Program-made: the position numbers and the translations under genes | Shown: positions 34,755-41,802 of the stretch, piece after piece | Layout of the letters: every line of letters starts with the position of its first letter | How positions within the stretch are numbered: position 1 is the stretch's first letter | The notes under the pieces: model-generated | Database searches by the model: none | What the model was told of the DNA's origin: nothing | The model's input: only the letters and a program-made list of their open reading frames with translations | Origin: Sphingomonas ginsengisoli An et al. 2013 | GTDB lineage: Bacteria; Pseudomonadota; Alphaproteobacteria; Sphingomonadales; Sphingomonadaceae | Length of the DNA: 64,000 bases | Direction of reading: 5' to 3' | Assembly: GCF_009363895.1 (NCBI RefSeq) | Contig: NZ_CP045434.1 | Coordinates: 558,001-622,000 of the forward strand

Positions 34755-36191
34755 TCAGCTCGGGTTGTCGATGCCCAGTTCGGCGAGCTTGCGGTAGAGG
34801 GTCGAGCGCCCGATCCCGAGCCGCCGGGCGACCTCGGTCATCTTGCCGCGATAATGATTGATGGCGAGGCGGATGACGTCCGCCTCGATGTCCTCGAGGC
34901 TGCGCAGGTGGCCGTCGGCGCGGAGCAGGGTCACGCCTGGCCCGCCCGACACGGCGGCATCGGCGCTGGCCTTGCTGATTTCGGGGGTCGCGTCGTGGCT
35001 GCGGTTGGTGAAGCGCGACTGCACCGCCAAGTGCGGGAAGTCCTCGGCGGTGAGCGCGGAGCCTTCGCTCTGCAGCGCGGCACGGAACAGCACGTTGCTG
35101 AGCTGGCGGACATTGCCCGGCCAGCCGTAGCGCATCAGCACCGCCAGTGCGTCATTGCCGAGCGACAGCGGGCGGATGCCAGGCTGCCCGGCGATTCGCG
35201 CGAGCAAATGGCGCGCGAGCGACGGGATATCCTGCGACCGTTCGCGCAGCGGGGGGACGGTGACGATGGTGGTGCACAGCCGCTCGGCAAGGCCGGGGAG
35301 GAAATCGTCGGGCAGCGGGGCCGAGCTGGTCGCGATGACCCGCACGTCGACCGAATTACTGCCGTTGCACCCGACCGGACGAACTTCGCCGGTGGCGAGC
35401 ACGCGGTCGAGCGTTTCCTGGGTCTCGCGCGGCATCAAGCCGATCTCGTCGATCAGCAGGGTGCCGCCGTCGGCCTCGACCATCTTGCCGATCCGCTCGG
35501 CGAAGGCGCCCGGAAAGGCGCCGGCGACATGGCCGAACAGCTCGCTGTCGATGATGTTGCCCGGGGTCGCCTTGCAGTCGATTTCGAGCAGCGGCCCACG
35601 GGCGCGGTGCGAGGCCGAGTGGATGGCGCGGGCGATGGTTTCCTTGCCGGCGCCGGGCTCACCGACGATCAGCAGGGGCAGGCGGTTGCGCGCGGCCTTG
35701 GCGGCGATCGCCAGTGCGGCGCGGAATTCGGGGGTGGCGCCGATCAGCTCTTCGAGCGCCATCTGCGGCGCGAGCTTCTCGGACAAGGGCGCGAGCTCGC
35801 CGCTCGGGCGGCGGCGGTCGGCGTTGACCGCCAGCGCTTCCATCAGCCGCTCGGGCGCGACCGGGCGCGACAGGAAGTCGGAGGCGCCGGCGCGCATCGC
35901 CTCGACCGCCTGGGCGATCGAGCCGGCTTCGGCGAAGACGATGATCGGCAGGCCGGGGCGGTCGGCGCGCAGCGCGCGGACGGTCGCCGGGCCGCTCTGG
36001 CTGTCCCAGCCGCCGACCAGCACCGCCTTGACCTCATGCCCGTGGGGGCCTTGCAGCAGCTCGACCGCCTCGGCGGCGCCGGGCGCGCCCAGCGTGTTCC
36101 AGCCGGCACGCAACGCCGTAGCCGCAACCAGCCGGCGCTCGTCGAGCCCGGCGTTGACCAGCAACAGGAATCGGATGGTATCCGCACGCAT
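34755..36191 (-). CDS. PrsR-like AAA+ regulator with atypical receiver and GAFPGA loop
   Basis: 478 residues: N-terminal receiver-like domain (1-120), AAA+ domain (145-385) and Fis-type HTH (last 40 residues, MTEVARRLGIGRSTLYRKL). Walker A GEPGAGKE at 177-184 and Walker B IDEI at 247-250 are intact. The sigma-54 contact loop reads GAFPGA (224-229) rather than GAFTGA. The receiver has Gly60 where the phosphoacceptor Asp is expected (VLVGG) and Arg109 in place of the conserved Lys. ATG with AAGG nearby chosen over two upstream starts. It closes the exosortase region and is its likely regulator, as PrsR-type proteins are in PEP-CTERM systems. Confidence 0.85.
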   Translation of the reverse strand: MRADTIRFLLLVNAGLDERRLVAATALRAGWNTLGAPGAAEAVELLQGPHGHEVKAVLVGGWDSQSGPATVRALRADRPGLPIIVFAEAGSIAQAVEAMRAGASDFLSRPVAPERLMEALAVNADRRRPSGELAPLSEKLAPQMALEELIGATPEFRAALAIAAKAARNRLPLLIVGEPGAGKETIARAIHSASHRARGPLLEIDCKATPGNIIDSELFGHVAGAFPGAFAERIGKMVEADGGTLLIDEIGLMPRETQETLDRVLATGEVRPVGCNGSNSVDVRVIATSSAPLPDDFLPGLAERLCTTIVTVPPLRERSQDIPSLARHLLARIAGQPGIRPLSLGNDALAVLMRYGWPGNVRQLSNVLFRAALQSEGSALTAEDFPHLAVQSRFTNRSHDATPEISKASADAAVSGGPGVTLLRADGHLRSLEDIEADVIRLAINHYRGKMTEVARRLGIGRSTLYRKLAELGIDNPS

Positions 36192-36301
36192 AACCATCGC
36201 CTTAGGGACCAAGGCGTAAAGATTAGGTGTAGGGGCTTCGCGACGGCTCACAGCGTTGTTATGCACGGGCCAACTCTAGCTTTCGCTGAACGGAGCATTC
36301 C

Positions 36302-36451
36302 ATGGCCATTCACACTTCCGACGAAATCTCAGGTCCGGTCGATTACAAGGTCCACGCCCGCGACTATGCCAAGGTCATTTCCATGCTGAAGTGGGGCGCC
36401 GTGATCGCCTTCATCCTCGCCATGCTCGTGATGGTGTTGCTGGCCAGCTAA
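36302..36451 (+). CDS. aa3-type cytochrome c oxidase subunit IV-like peptide
   Basis: 49 residues, below the usual size cut-off. Reads MAIHTSDEISGPVDYKVHAR at the N-terminus, then a single membrane span (LKWGAVIAFILAMLVMVLLA). This soluble-plus-single-span form is typical of the small bacterial subunit IV of the aa3 oxidase. GGAG lies 7 nt upstream of the ATG. It precedes pntAA by 13 nt, an arrangement also seen in other sphingomonads as I recall. Probably anchored in the inner membrane; precise role in the oxidase is minor. Confidence 0.85.
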   Translation: MAIHTSDEISGPVDYKVHARDYAKVISMLKWGAVIAFILAMLVMVLLAS

Positions 36452-36464
36452 AGGACAGGCGCGG

Positions 36465-37592
36465 ATGAACATCGCGGTCCTCGCCGAAACGGCGCCCAGC
36501 GAAACCCGCGTCGCGGCGATCCCCGAGACGGTGAAGAAGTTCGTCGCGCTCGGCGCCGCCGTCGCGGTGGAGCGCGGGGCGGGGGCTGCGGCGGCGATCG
36601 CCGATGCCGATTACGAGGCAGCGGGTGCAACGCTGGGCGAGCGCGCGGCGATCCTTGCCGACGCCGACATCATTCTCGGTGTCAGCGGTCCTGAACCGGC
36701 CAGCTTGGCGGGCGCCAAGTCGGGCGCGCTGCTGGTCGCCGCGCTCGACCCCTTCCGGCGCCGCGCGGCGATCGATGGCTATGCCTCGGCTGGGCTCGAG
36801 GCGCTGGCGCTCGAATGGATGCCGCGAATCACCCGCGCGCAGAGCATGGACGTGCTCTCCAGCCAGTCGAACCTCGCGGGCTACAAGGCGGTGATCGAGG
36901 CCGCCGACGCCTATGGCCGCGCCTTCCCGATGATGATGACCGCCGCCGGCACCGTCAGCCCCGCGCGGGTGTTCGTGATGGGTGTCGGGGTCGCCGGCCT
37001 CCAGGCAATCGCTACCGCCCGCCGCCTCGGCGCGCAGGTCAGTGCGACCGACGTCCGCTCGGCCACCCGCGAGCAGATCCAGTCGCTCGGCGCCAAGCCG
37101 ATCTTCGTCGAGGGCGTCGCGGGCATCGAGGGCGAGGGGCAGGGCGGCTACGCCGGCGAGACCAGCGAAGAATATCGCCGGGCGCAGGCCGAGCTCGTCT
37201 CGAGCCATATCGCCAAGCAGGACATCGTCATCACCACCGCGCTGATCCCCGGCAAGCCCGCGCCGCGGCTGATCAGCGACGCCCAGCTCGCCTCGATGCG
37301 GCCGGGCAGCGTGGTGGTCGACCTTGCCGCCGACGCCGGCGGCAATGTCGAGGGGACCGAGGTAGATCAGCGGGTCGAGCGGCATGGCGTCACCATTCTG
37401 GGCGCGGCCAACCTCGCGCGGAGCCTGCCGGCCGATTCGAGCGCGCTGTTCGCCCGCAACATCTTCAATTTCCTGTCGGCGTTCTGGGACAAGGAGCAGG
37501 GGCGCCCGCTACTGCCCGACGAGGACGAGATCGTGAAGGCGATTCGGCTGACCCGCGGCGGTCAGGTCGTCGCCGAGCGGCTCGCCTCCTAG
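36465..37592 (+). CDS. pntAA: NAD(P) transhydrogenase, alpha subunit part 1 (NAD-binding)
   Basis: Domain I of the proton-translocating transhydrogenase that moves hydride between NADH and NADP+. 375 residues: MNIAVLAETAPSETRVAAIP at the N-terminus is typical of PntA, followed by QSNLAGYKAVIEAADAYG, the Rossmann region VMGVGVAGLQAIATARRLGA and GAANLARSLPADSSALFARN near the C-terminus. It lacks the membrane domain, which in split systems is pntAB; here that gene is 3.8 kb away. It converges with ybaK through a shared CTAG. Confidence 0.96.
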   Translation: MNIAVLAETAPSETRVAAIPETVKKFVALGAAVAVERGAGAAAAIADADYEAAGATLGERAAILADADIILGVSGPEPASLAGAKSGALLVAALDPFRRRAAIDGYASAGLEALALEWMPRITRAQSMDVLSSQSNLAGYKAVIEAADAYGRAFPMMMTAAGTVSPARVFVMGVGVAGLQAIATARRLGAQVSATDVRSATREQIQSLGAKPIFVEGVAGIEGEGQGGYAGETSEEYRRAQAELVSSHIAKQDIVITTALIPGKPAPRLISDAQLASMRPGSVVVDLAADAGGNVEGTEVDQRVERHGVTILGAANLARSLPADSSALFARNIFNFLSAFWDKEQGRPLLPDEDEIVKAIRLTRGGQVVAERLAS

Positions 37593-38065
37593 TCGCTGGC
37601 TGGGGGCAGCACGCAGGCCTCGACCCAGCGCGCACCGGTGATTTCGGCCAGCCGCTCAGGCGCTAGCTCGACCGAGCTGTTGCGGCTGCCGGCGGCGGGG
37701 AAGACGGTCGCGAAGTCGCGCAGGCTCGTATCGCAATAGACGGGGAGCGGGTGGGCCAGCCCGAATGGGCAGACCCCGCCGACCGGATGGCCGGTCAGCG
37801 CCAGCGTCTCCTCGGCGTCGAGCATCCGCGGCCGCCCGCCGAACGCCGCCTTGCAGCGGACATTGTCGAGTCGCGCGTCGCCACGCGTGACCAGCACCAG
37901 CACCTCGCCATTGACCCGAAGCGCCAGCGTCTTGGCGATCCGTCCCGGCGCCACACCCAGCGCTAGAGCAGCGTCGGCGACGGTGGCGGTGCTGGCATGT
38001 GCCTCGATCAGCCGCGCCTCGGGCGCGTGCTCGGCCAGCCAGGCGCGGACGCTCTCGACGCTCAT
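37589..38065 (-). CDS. YbaK/EbsC-type aminoacyl-tRNA deacylase domain protein
   Basis: 158 residues of the YbaK fold, which hydrolyses mischarged tRNA (typically Cys-tRNA-Pro or Pro-related). Conserved pieces: VARIAKTLALRVNGEVLVLVTRGDARLD in the middle (motif KTL...VNGE), GHPVGGVCPFGL near residue 105 and SVELAPERLAEITGARW at the end. ATG chosen after the longer open frame's basic tail. Overlaps the upstream yjbQ stop by 4 nt, so the two are co-translated. Confidence 0.88.
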   Translation of the reverse strand: MSVESVRAWLAEHAPEARLIEAHASTATVADAALALGVAPGRIAKTLALRVNGEVLVLVTRGDARLDNVRCKAAFGGRPRMLDAEETLALTGHPVGGVCPFGLAHPLPVYCDTSLRDFATVFPAAGSRNSSVELAPERLAEITGARWVEACVLPPASD

Positions 38066-38481
38066 GCGCCGACCAGGTGCAGCGCGAGTTCGCGCGGCGA
38101 CGGGAAGCGGCGGTGCTCGAACAAATAGATGCCCTGCCACGTCCCGAGCATGAGCGCGCCGCCCATCACCGGCACCGCCAGCTGGGTCTGGGTGAGCGCG
38201 CTGCGCAGGTGAGCGGGCATATCGTCGGGACCTTCGTCGTCATGTTCGTAGGCCGCATCTTCGGGCGCGAGGCGGGCAAAGTAGCGTTCGAGGTCGCGTC
38301 GCGCGGCCGGAGCGGCATTCTCCTGGATCAGCAGCGAGGCCGAGGTGTGGCGGCAGAAGACGGTCAGCAGTCCCTCGCTCAGGCCTTGCGCAGCGACCCA
38401 CTCCAACACTTCCGCGCTAACCTCATGGAGGCCGGGGCGGGGCGCCGTGACAGTGATGGTGCCGAGGGCCTGGTGGAGCAT
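38062..38481 (-). CDS. YjbQ family (UPF0047) protein
   Basis: 139 residues. Family pattern: GLHEVSAEVLEWV, TVFCRHTSASLLIQENA, EDAAYEHDDEGPDDMPAHLRSAL, QLAVPVMGGALMLGTWQGIYLFEHR (shown in pieces: VPVMGGALMLGTWQG and IYLFEHRRF). Members have weak thiamine-phosphate synthase activity in E. coli; the physiological role is unclear. Lies upstream of ybaK with an overlapping ATGA, and downstream of the tiny W-rich ORF's terminator, so it may need its own promoter. Confidence 0.92.
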   Translation of the reverse strand: MLHQALGTITVTAPRPGLHEVSAEVLEWVAAQGLSEGLLTVFCRHTSASLLIQENAAPAARRDLERYFARLAPEDAAYEHDDEGPDDMPAHLRSALTQTQLAVPVMGGALMLGTWQGIYLFEHRRFPSPRELALHLVGA

Positions 38482-38502
38482 TCGGGCTCGCTAACGGGCA
38501 AA

Positions 38503-38538
38503 GAAAAAGCGCGCCAGCCTTTCGGCGGACGCGCTTTG
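38503..38538 (-). terminator. Intrinsic terminator after the W-rich micro-ORF
   Basis: On the minus strand AAAGCGCG-TC-CGCC, GAAA loop, then GGC-TGG-CGCGCTTTTTCTTT: a stable stem followed by a T-rich run. A second perfect hairpin, 38546-38565 (GATCCGC...GCGGATC), precedes it. Together they close a short transcript that contains the 11-codon ORF. Confidence 0.8.
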
Positions 38539-38576
38539 AAAATCTGATCCGCCCGAGCGCGGATCGGTGCGTCAGC

Positions 38577-38612
38577 TTAGCGCCAACCGCAACCGAAAAG
38601 CCAGCTCCACAT
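38577..38612 (-). CDS. Candidate 11-residue W-rich micropeptide MWSWLFGCGWR
   Basis: Too short for ordinary gene finding. The ATG has a strong AGGGAGAG Shine-Dalgarno with suitable spacing, and 3 of 11 residues are Trp. A hairpin (GCACCG...CGGTGC, 38630-38650) lies just upstream of the ribosome binding site, and two hairpins, one an intrinsic terminator, follow the stop. It may be a leader/attenuator or a free micropeptide. The next gene is not a trp gene, so a simple trp leader is unlikely. No homologue was checked. Confidence 0.5.
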   Translation of the reverse strand: MWSWLFGCGWR

Positions 38613-38774
38613 AGCACTCTCCCTGTATCGCACCGCCGATTCGACGGTGCTTGGGAGCAGTATTAACCTTAATCGATACGGTTAGCAAACTATTTACCAT
38701 GTTTCCGAACAAGTCGCAGAAACGCGCCAAGGCGGGAGGGCCGCCGGCAAAGGTTAACGCAGTAATGATCGAAG

Positions 38775-41078
38775 TTACGCGACTTGGCGGACGTGCCGGA
38801 TCTGCAGCGACTGGACGAGCTCGCGAACGCCCATCGGGCGACCGACCAGATAACCCTGGACGATGTCGCACTGGAGCTCGACCAGTTGGTCGAGTGTGGC
38901 GCGATCCTCCACGCCCTCGGCGACCACGGTGCGGCCAAGCGAGTGGGCGAGCGCGATGGTCGACTGGACCATGATCAGGTCCGACCGGTTGAGCTTGATC
39001 GCCTTCACGAAGCTCTGGTCGATCTTGATCTCGCTCGCCGGGACCTTCTTGAGATAGTCGAGGGTCGACAGGCCGGTGCCATAGTCGTCGATCGCGATGC
39101 GGACACCCAGCCGGCGCAGCGCGTCGAGCATGGCGAGGCCTTCATCGGCGCTCTGCAGCGATTCGGTCTCGGTCAACTCCAGCGTCAGCCGCTCGGGCGC
39201 AAGCTGGTGGACCACCAGCCGCTCCTTGATCCGTCCGACCAGCCCGCGATCGCTCAGCAGTCGCGGCGAGATGTTGACCGCAATGGTGAACTCCTGCCCG
39301 CGGCGGTTGATCGCGGCGGCGGTGGAGATGGCGCGGTCGAGCACGAAGTCGGTCAGCTTGGCGATCCGGCCCTGCTGCTCGGCGGCGGCAACGAACTCGG
39401 CCGGGCTGATCGGACCCTTCTCGGGGTGGGTCCAGCGGGCCAGCGCCTCGGCGCCGACGATCCGGTTCGACTTGAGGTCGAGCTGGGGCTGATAGGCGAT
39501 CCACACCTCGCCGCGGTCGATCGCGGCGTCGAGTTCGCCGAGCAGCGACAGCCGCCAGCTTGCCTGCTCCTCGCGGGCGGGGTCGTAATATTTCCAGCGC
39601 AGCCCTTCGTCCCACGCCTCGTCGGCGGCGACCAGGGCGCTGCCGAGCCGGCTGGCATTGGCGCGGTTGCTGCCAAGCTCGACCCCGAAGGTCAGCGCGA
39701 CGTCGACCGAGCGGCCGTCGATGGTGACGGGGGCGCGGAACAGGGTGTGGAGCGCCTCGAGATGGTTGGTGATCGCCGGGCCCGGCTCGGCGAACCAGGC
39801 GAAGATGCCCTCGTCGCCCTGGTAGACGGTCATCGGCTTGTCGGCGACCGCCAGCCGGGCGACGATCTGGCGGACCAGCTCGGCCTCGCTCTCGTCGGGC
39901 AGGGTCGAGGCGATCTCGGCGTAATTGTGGACGCGGGCGGCGGCGAGCAGGCGGTTGGCCTGGCCCGACGCCTCGCGCAGCGCGGTCAGGTTGGGCAACC
40001 CGGTATGGCGGTTGATGAGGCCGCCCAGGCGCCAGCGCCGCCAGGCGAGGCGGACGCTCATCGCGGTGAGCGCGCTCAAGCCCGCGAACACGTCGACCGA
40101 CACGAGGTGAGCCTCGAGCGGGACCGGCGCGGCGAGGAGGATGCCGAAGCCGACGGCCAGCGCGATCTCCTCGCGGCGGCGGCTCTGGGTCAGGCGGGCC
40201 CAGGTGCACAGGCCGAGCGCCAGCAGCAAGGCGGGAAGGAAACCCCAGTCGCGCGGCGTGCCCCGCTGCAGCGTCTCGGCGGCGAGCATGTGGACATAGG
40301 CCATCGCCATCCGCCCGCGCGCCGGGATCCACACCTGGTCGCCGAGCGCCTCACCGTCGAGGCCGACATAGAGCGTCTTGCCGCGCAACTGCTCGGCAGG
40401 CACCCGTCCCGCAACCAGGTCGGCGGCGTTGATCCGCGGAATGCTGGTCGGGTCGATCGAATAGTCGATGCGGAAGTCGCCGCTGGTCGGCAGGCCCGCG
40501 CGGCCCGAGACCGCCGCCGCCATGCCCGGGACAGGCTTGCCGCCATAGGTGCTGGCGTAGGGCGAGCGCCACACCGCCTGCTGGTAATTGTAGAAGACCG
40601 CCGTGTCGGCGAGCTGCGCGCGGCGGGCGAACAGCGACATCGGTCCGCCGTCGGCCTGTTCCCCCTGGCGGCCCGTGCCCTGGCGGGTGCGGACGGGAAG
40701 GGTGACGTTGCCGGCCTTGGCGATCGCGCTGGCGAGGCGGTCGTCCTCAACGGCGCTGGTGTGGTCGTCGAGCGGGACCTGTAGCACGACCTGCTTGGCG
40801 CCATCGGCCGAGGCATGGTCGATCAGCCGGGCAAGGTCCGAGCGCGGCCACGGCCAGGCGCCGACCGTCTTGGTGCTGCGGTCGTCGATCGCGACGAACA
40901 CCAGCTGCCCGCTGGCCGCCGAGCGGTGGAAGTTGTTGCGGGTCATCCGCAGCAGGTCTTCGACCACCTCACCGACGTTGAAATAGCCGACGAGGGCGCA
41001 GATCAGGCTCAGCCACAAGAGCAGCTTGACCGGTGATTTGGTCCCTTCCGCGGAAGGCAAAGGCGTGTCCGAGCGCAT
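38775..41078 (-). CDS. CHASE2-GGDEF-EAL signalling protein (c-di-GMP phosphodiesterase)
   Basis: About 767 residues: one N-terminal span (LLLWLSLICALVGYF), periplasmic CHASE2 sensor region (to about 300), membrane spans, a degenerate GGDEF-like region (YQGDEGIFAWF near 470) and a C-terminal EAL domain with GAEALARW (catalytic Glu544), NISPRLL, LELTETE, IDDYGTGLSTL, KIDQSFV, VAEGVED and VQGYLVG all intact. So it should hydrolyse c-di-GMP rather than make it. The chosen ATG follows AAGCAGATCGA; the longer frame upstream runs through an AT-richer promoter-like stretch. Confidence 0.88.
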   Translation of the reverse strand: MRSDTPLPSAEGTKSPVKLLLWLSLICALVGYFNVGEVVEDLLRMTRNNFHRSAASGQLVFVAIDDRSTKTVGAWPWPRSDLARLIDHASADGAKQVVLQVPLDDHTSAVEDDRLASAIAKAGNVTLPVRTRQGTGRQGEQADGGPMSLFARRAQLADTAVFYNYQQAVWRSPYASTYGGKPVPGMAAAVSGRAGLPTSGDFRIDYSIDPTSIPRINAADLVAGRVPAEQLRGKTLYVGLDGEALGDQVWIPARGRMAMAYVHMLAAETLQRGTPRDWGFLPALLLALGLCTWARLTQSRRREEIALAVGFGILLAAPVPLEAHLVSVDVFAGLSALTAMSVRLAWRRWRLGGLINRHTGLPNLTALREASGQANRLLAAARVHNYAEIASTLPDESEAELVRQIVARLAVADKPMTVYQGDEGIFAWFAEPGPAITNHLEALHTLFRAPVTIDGRSVDVALTFGVELGSNRANASRLGSALVAADEAWDEGLRWKYYDPAREEQASWRLSLLGELDAAIDRGEVWIAYQPQLDLKSNRIVGAEALARWTHPEKGPISPAEFVAAAEQQGRIAKLTDFVLDRAISTAAAINRRGQEFTIAVNISPRLLSDRGLVGRIKERLVVHQLAPERLTLELTETESLQSADEGLAMLDALRRLGVRIAIDDYGTGLSTLDYLKKVPASEIKIDQSFVKAIKLNRSDLIMVQSTIALAHSLGRTVVAEGVEDRATLDQLVELQCDIVQGYLVGRPMGVRELVQSLQIRHVRQVA

Positions 41079-41400
41079 TCGATCTGCTTTTGCCACGCGA
41101 AAGGTTATTAAATCGGAAACCTTGAACCCGTTGACGGGCATTAACGCGGCCAGCAGCGAGTGCCGCTTTAGTCCTGTCCTACTGCCGTCGGCTTGTGCCA
41201 TGCTGTCCCGCAAGAGAGGAGTAAGCGTCAGTCTCGGCTTTGCTCGGAAAATGGTTAACAAATTGCTTCGGGCCCTTTCGAGATACGGACAGGCAGGGGT
41301 CGAACCAGGGAAACTTGGAAACTTCGTCTTCCAAGAACGGGACAGGTCTTGCCGAGCGCGGCGACTTCCCCTCTGATGCGAGGAAGCCAAGAGGACATTC
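41079..41400. other. Divergent intergenic region, EAL gene / pntAB
   Basis: About 320 bp, AT-richer than its flanks, that should carry the outward promoters of the EAL gene and of pntAB. It contains a hairpin CTTGGAA...TTCCAAG at 41314-41335. Open frames here (for example one of 58 codons from 41200) show no family resemblance, and I call none of them a gene. No confident -35/-10 pair was found. Confidence 0.55.
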
Positions 41401-41682
41401 ATGGACCTGATCTCGATCGTCTCGATCTTCGTGCTGGCCTGCTTCGTCGGCTATTTCGTCGTCTGGTCGGTGACCCCGGCGCTCCACACCCCGCTGATGG
41501 CAGTGACCAACGCCATCTCCAGCGTCATTATCGTCGGCGCGCTGATCGCCGCGGCGGCGAGCGGCAACCCGGTCGCGAAGTGGCTGGGGCTGCTCGGCGT
41601 GGTGCTCGCCAGCATCAACATCTTCGGCGGCTTCGCGGTGACCAGCCGAATGCTCGCCATGTACAAGAAGAAGGAGCGCTAG
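41401..41682 (+). CDS. pntAB: NAD(P) transhydrogenase, alpha subunit part 2 (membrane)
   Basis: 93 residues, with three or four membrane segments (ISIVSIFVLACFVGYFVVW, SSVIIVGALIAAAASG, WLGLLGVVLASINIFGGF). VTPALHTPLMAVTNAISSV is the conserved PntAB stretch that contributes to the proton path. It would join pntAA and pntB to form the enzyme. Its own upstream region replaces the usual direct linkage to pntAA. Followed by a palindromic repeat and pntB. Confidence 0.96.
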   Translation: MDLISIVSIFVLACFVGYFVVWSVTPALHTPLMAVTNAISSVIIVGALIAAAASGNPVAKWLGLLGVVLASINIFGGFAVTSRMLAMYKKKER

Positions 41683-41700
41683 GCTTGCGCGTTTCTCCGG

Positions 41701-41791
41701 CCGTCATCCTGAACTTGGTTCAGGATCCATCTTCCCACGAACGCTGCAGCCTGAAGGCAAAATGGATGCTGAAACAAGTTCAGCATGACGG
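41701..41791. repeat. REP-like double palindrome between pntAB and pntB
   Basis: Two 30-nt arms, 41701-41730 and 41762-41791, are complementary apart from three positions. Each arm is also internally palindromic: TCCTGAAC...GTTCAGGA in the left, TGCTGAA...TTCAGCA in the right. The base that differs inside each hairpin is compensated on its partner, which suggests selection for structure. The right arm runs into the pntB Shine-Dalgarno (GGGGGAGAG). Similar intergenic units are common in sphingomonads, as I recall. Confidence 0.85.
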
Positions 41792-41802
41792 GGGAGAGTT
41801 GC

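Noticed and set aside
38577..38612. Classical trp operon leader peptide
   Set aside because: Trp residues are not consecutive and downstream genes are yjbQ and ybaK, not trp genes.
38784..40784. A 666-codon open frame antisense to the EAL gene
   Set aside because: Shadow frame; the minus strand carries the complete EAL signature.
41281..41310. GGGGTCGAACC resembling the T-arm of a tRNA on the minus strand
   Set aside because: The neighbouring stems do not pair as T-stem or acceptor stem, and no anticodon arm could be built.
41200..41376. A 58-codon plus-strand open frame before pntAB
   Set aside because: No family resemblance, and it lies in a region better explained as promoter DNA.
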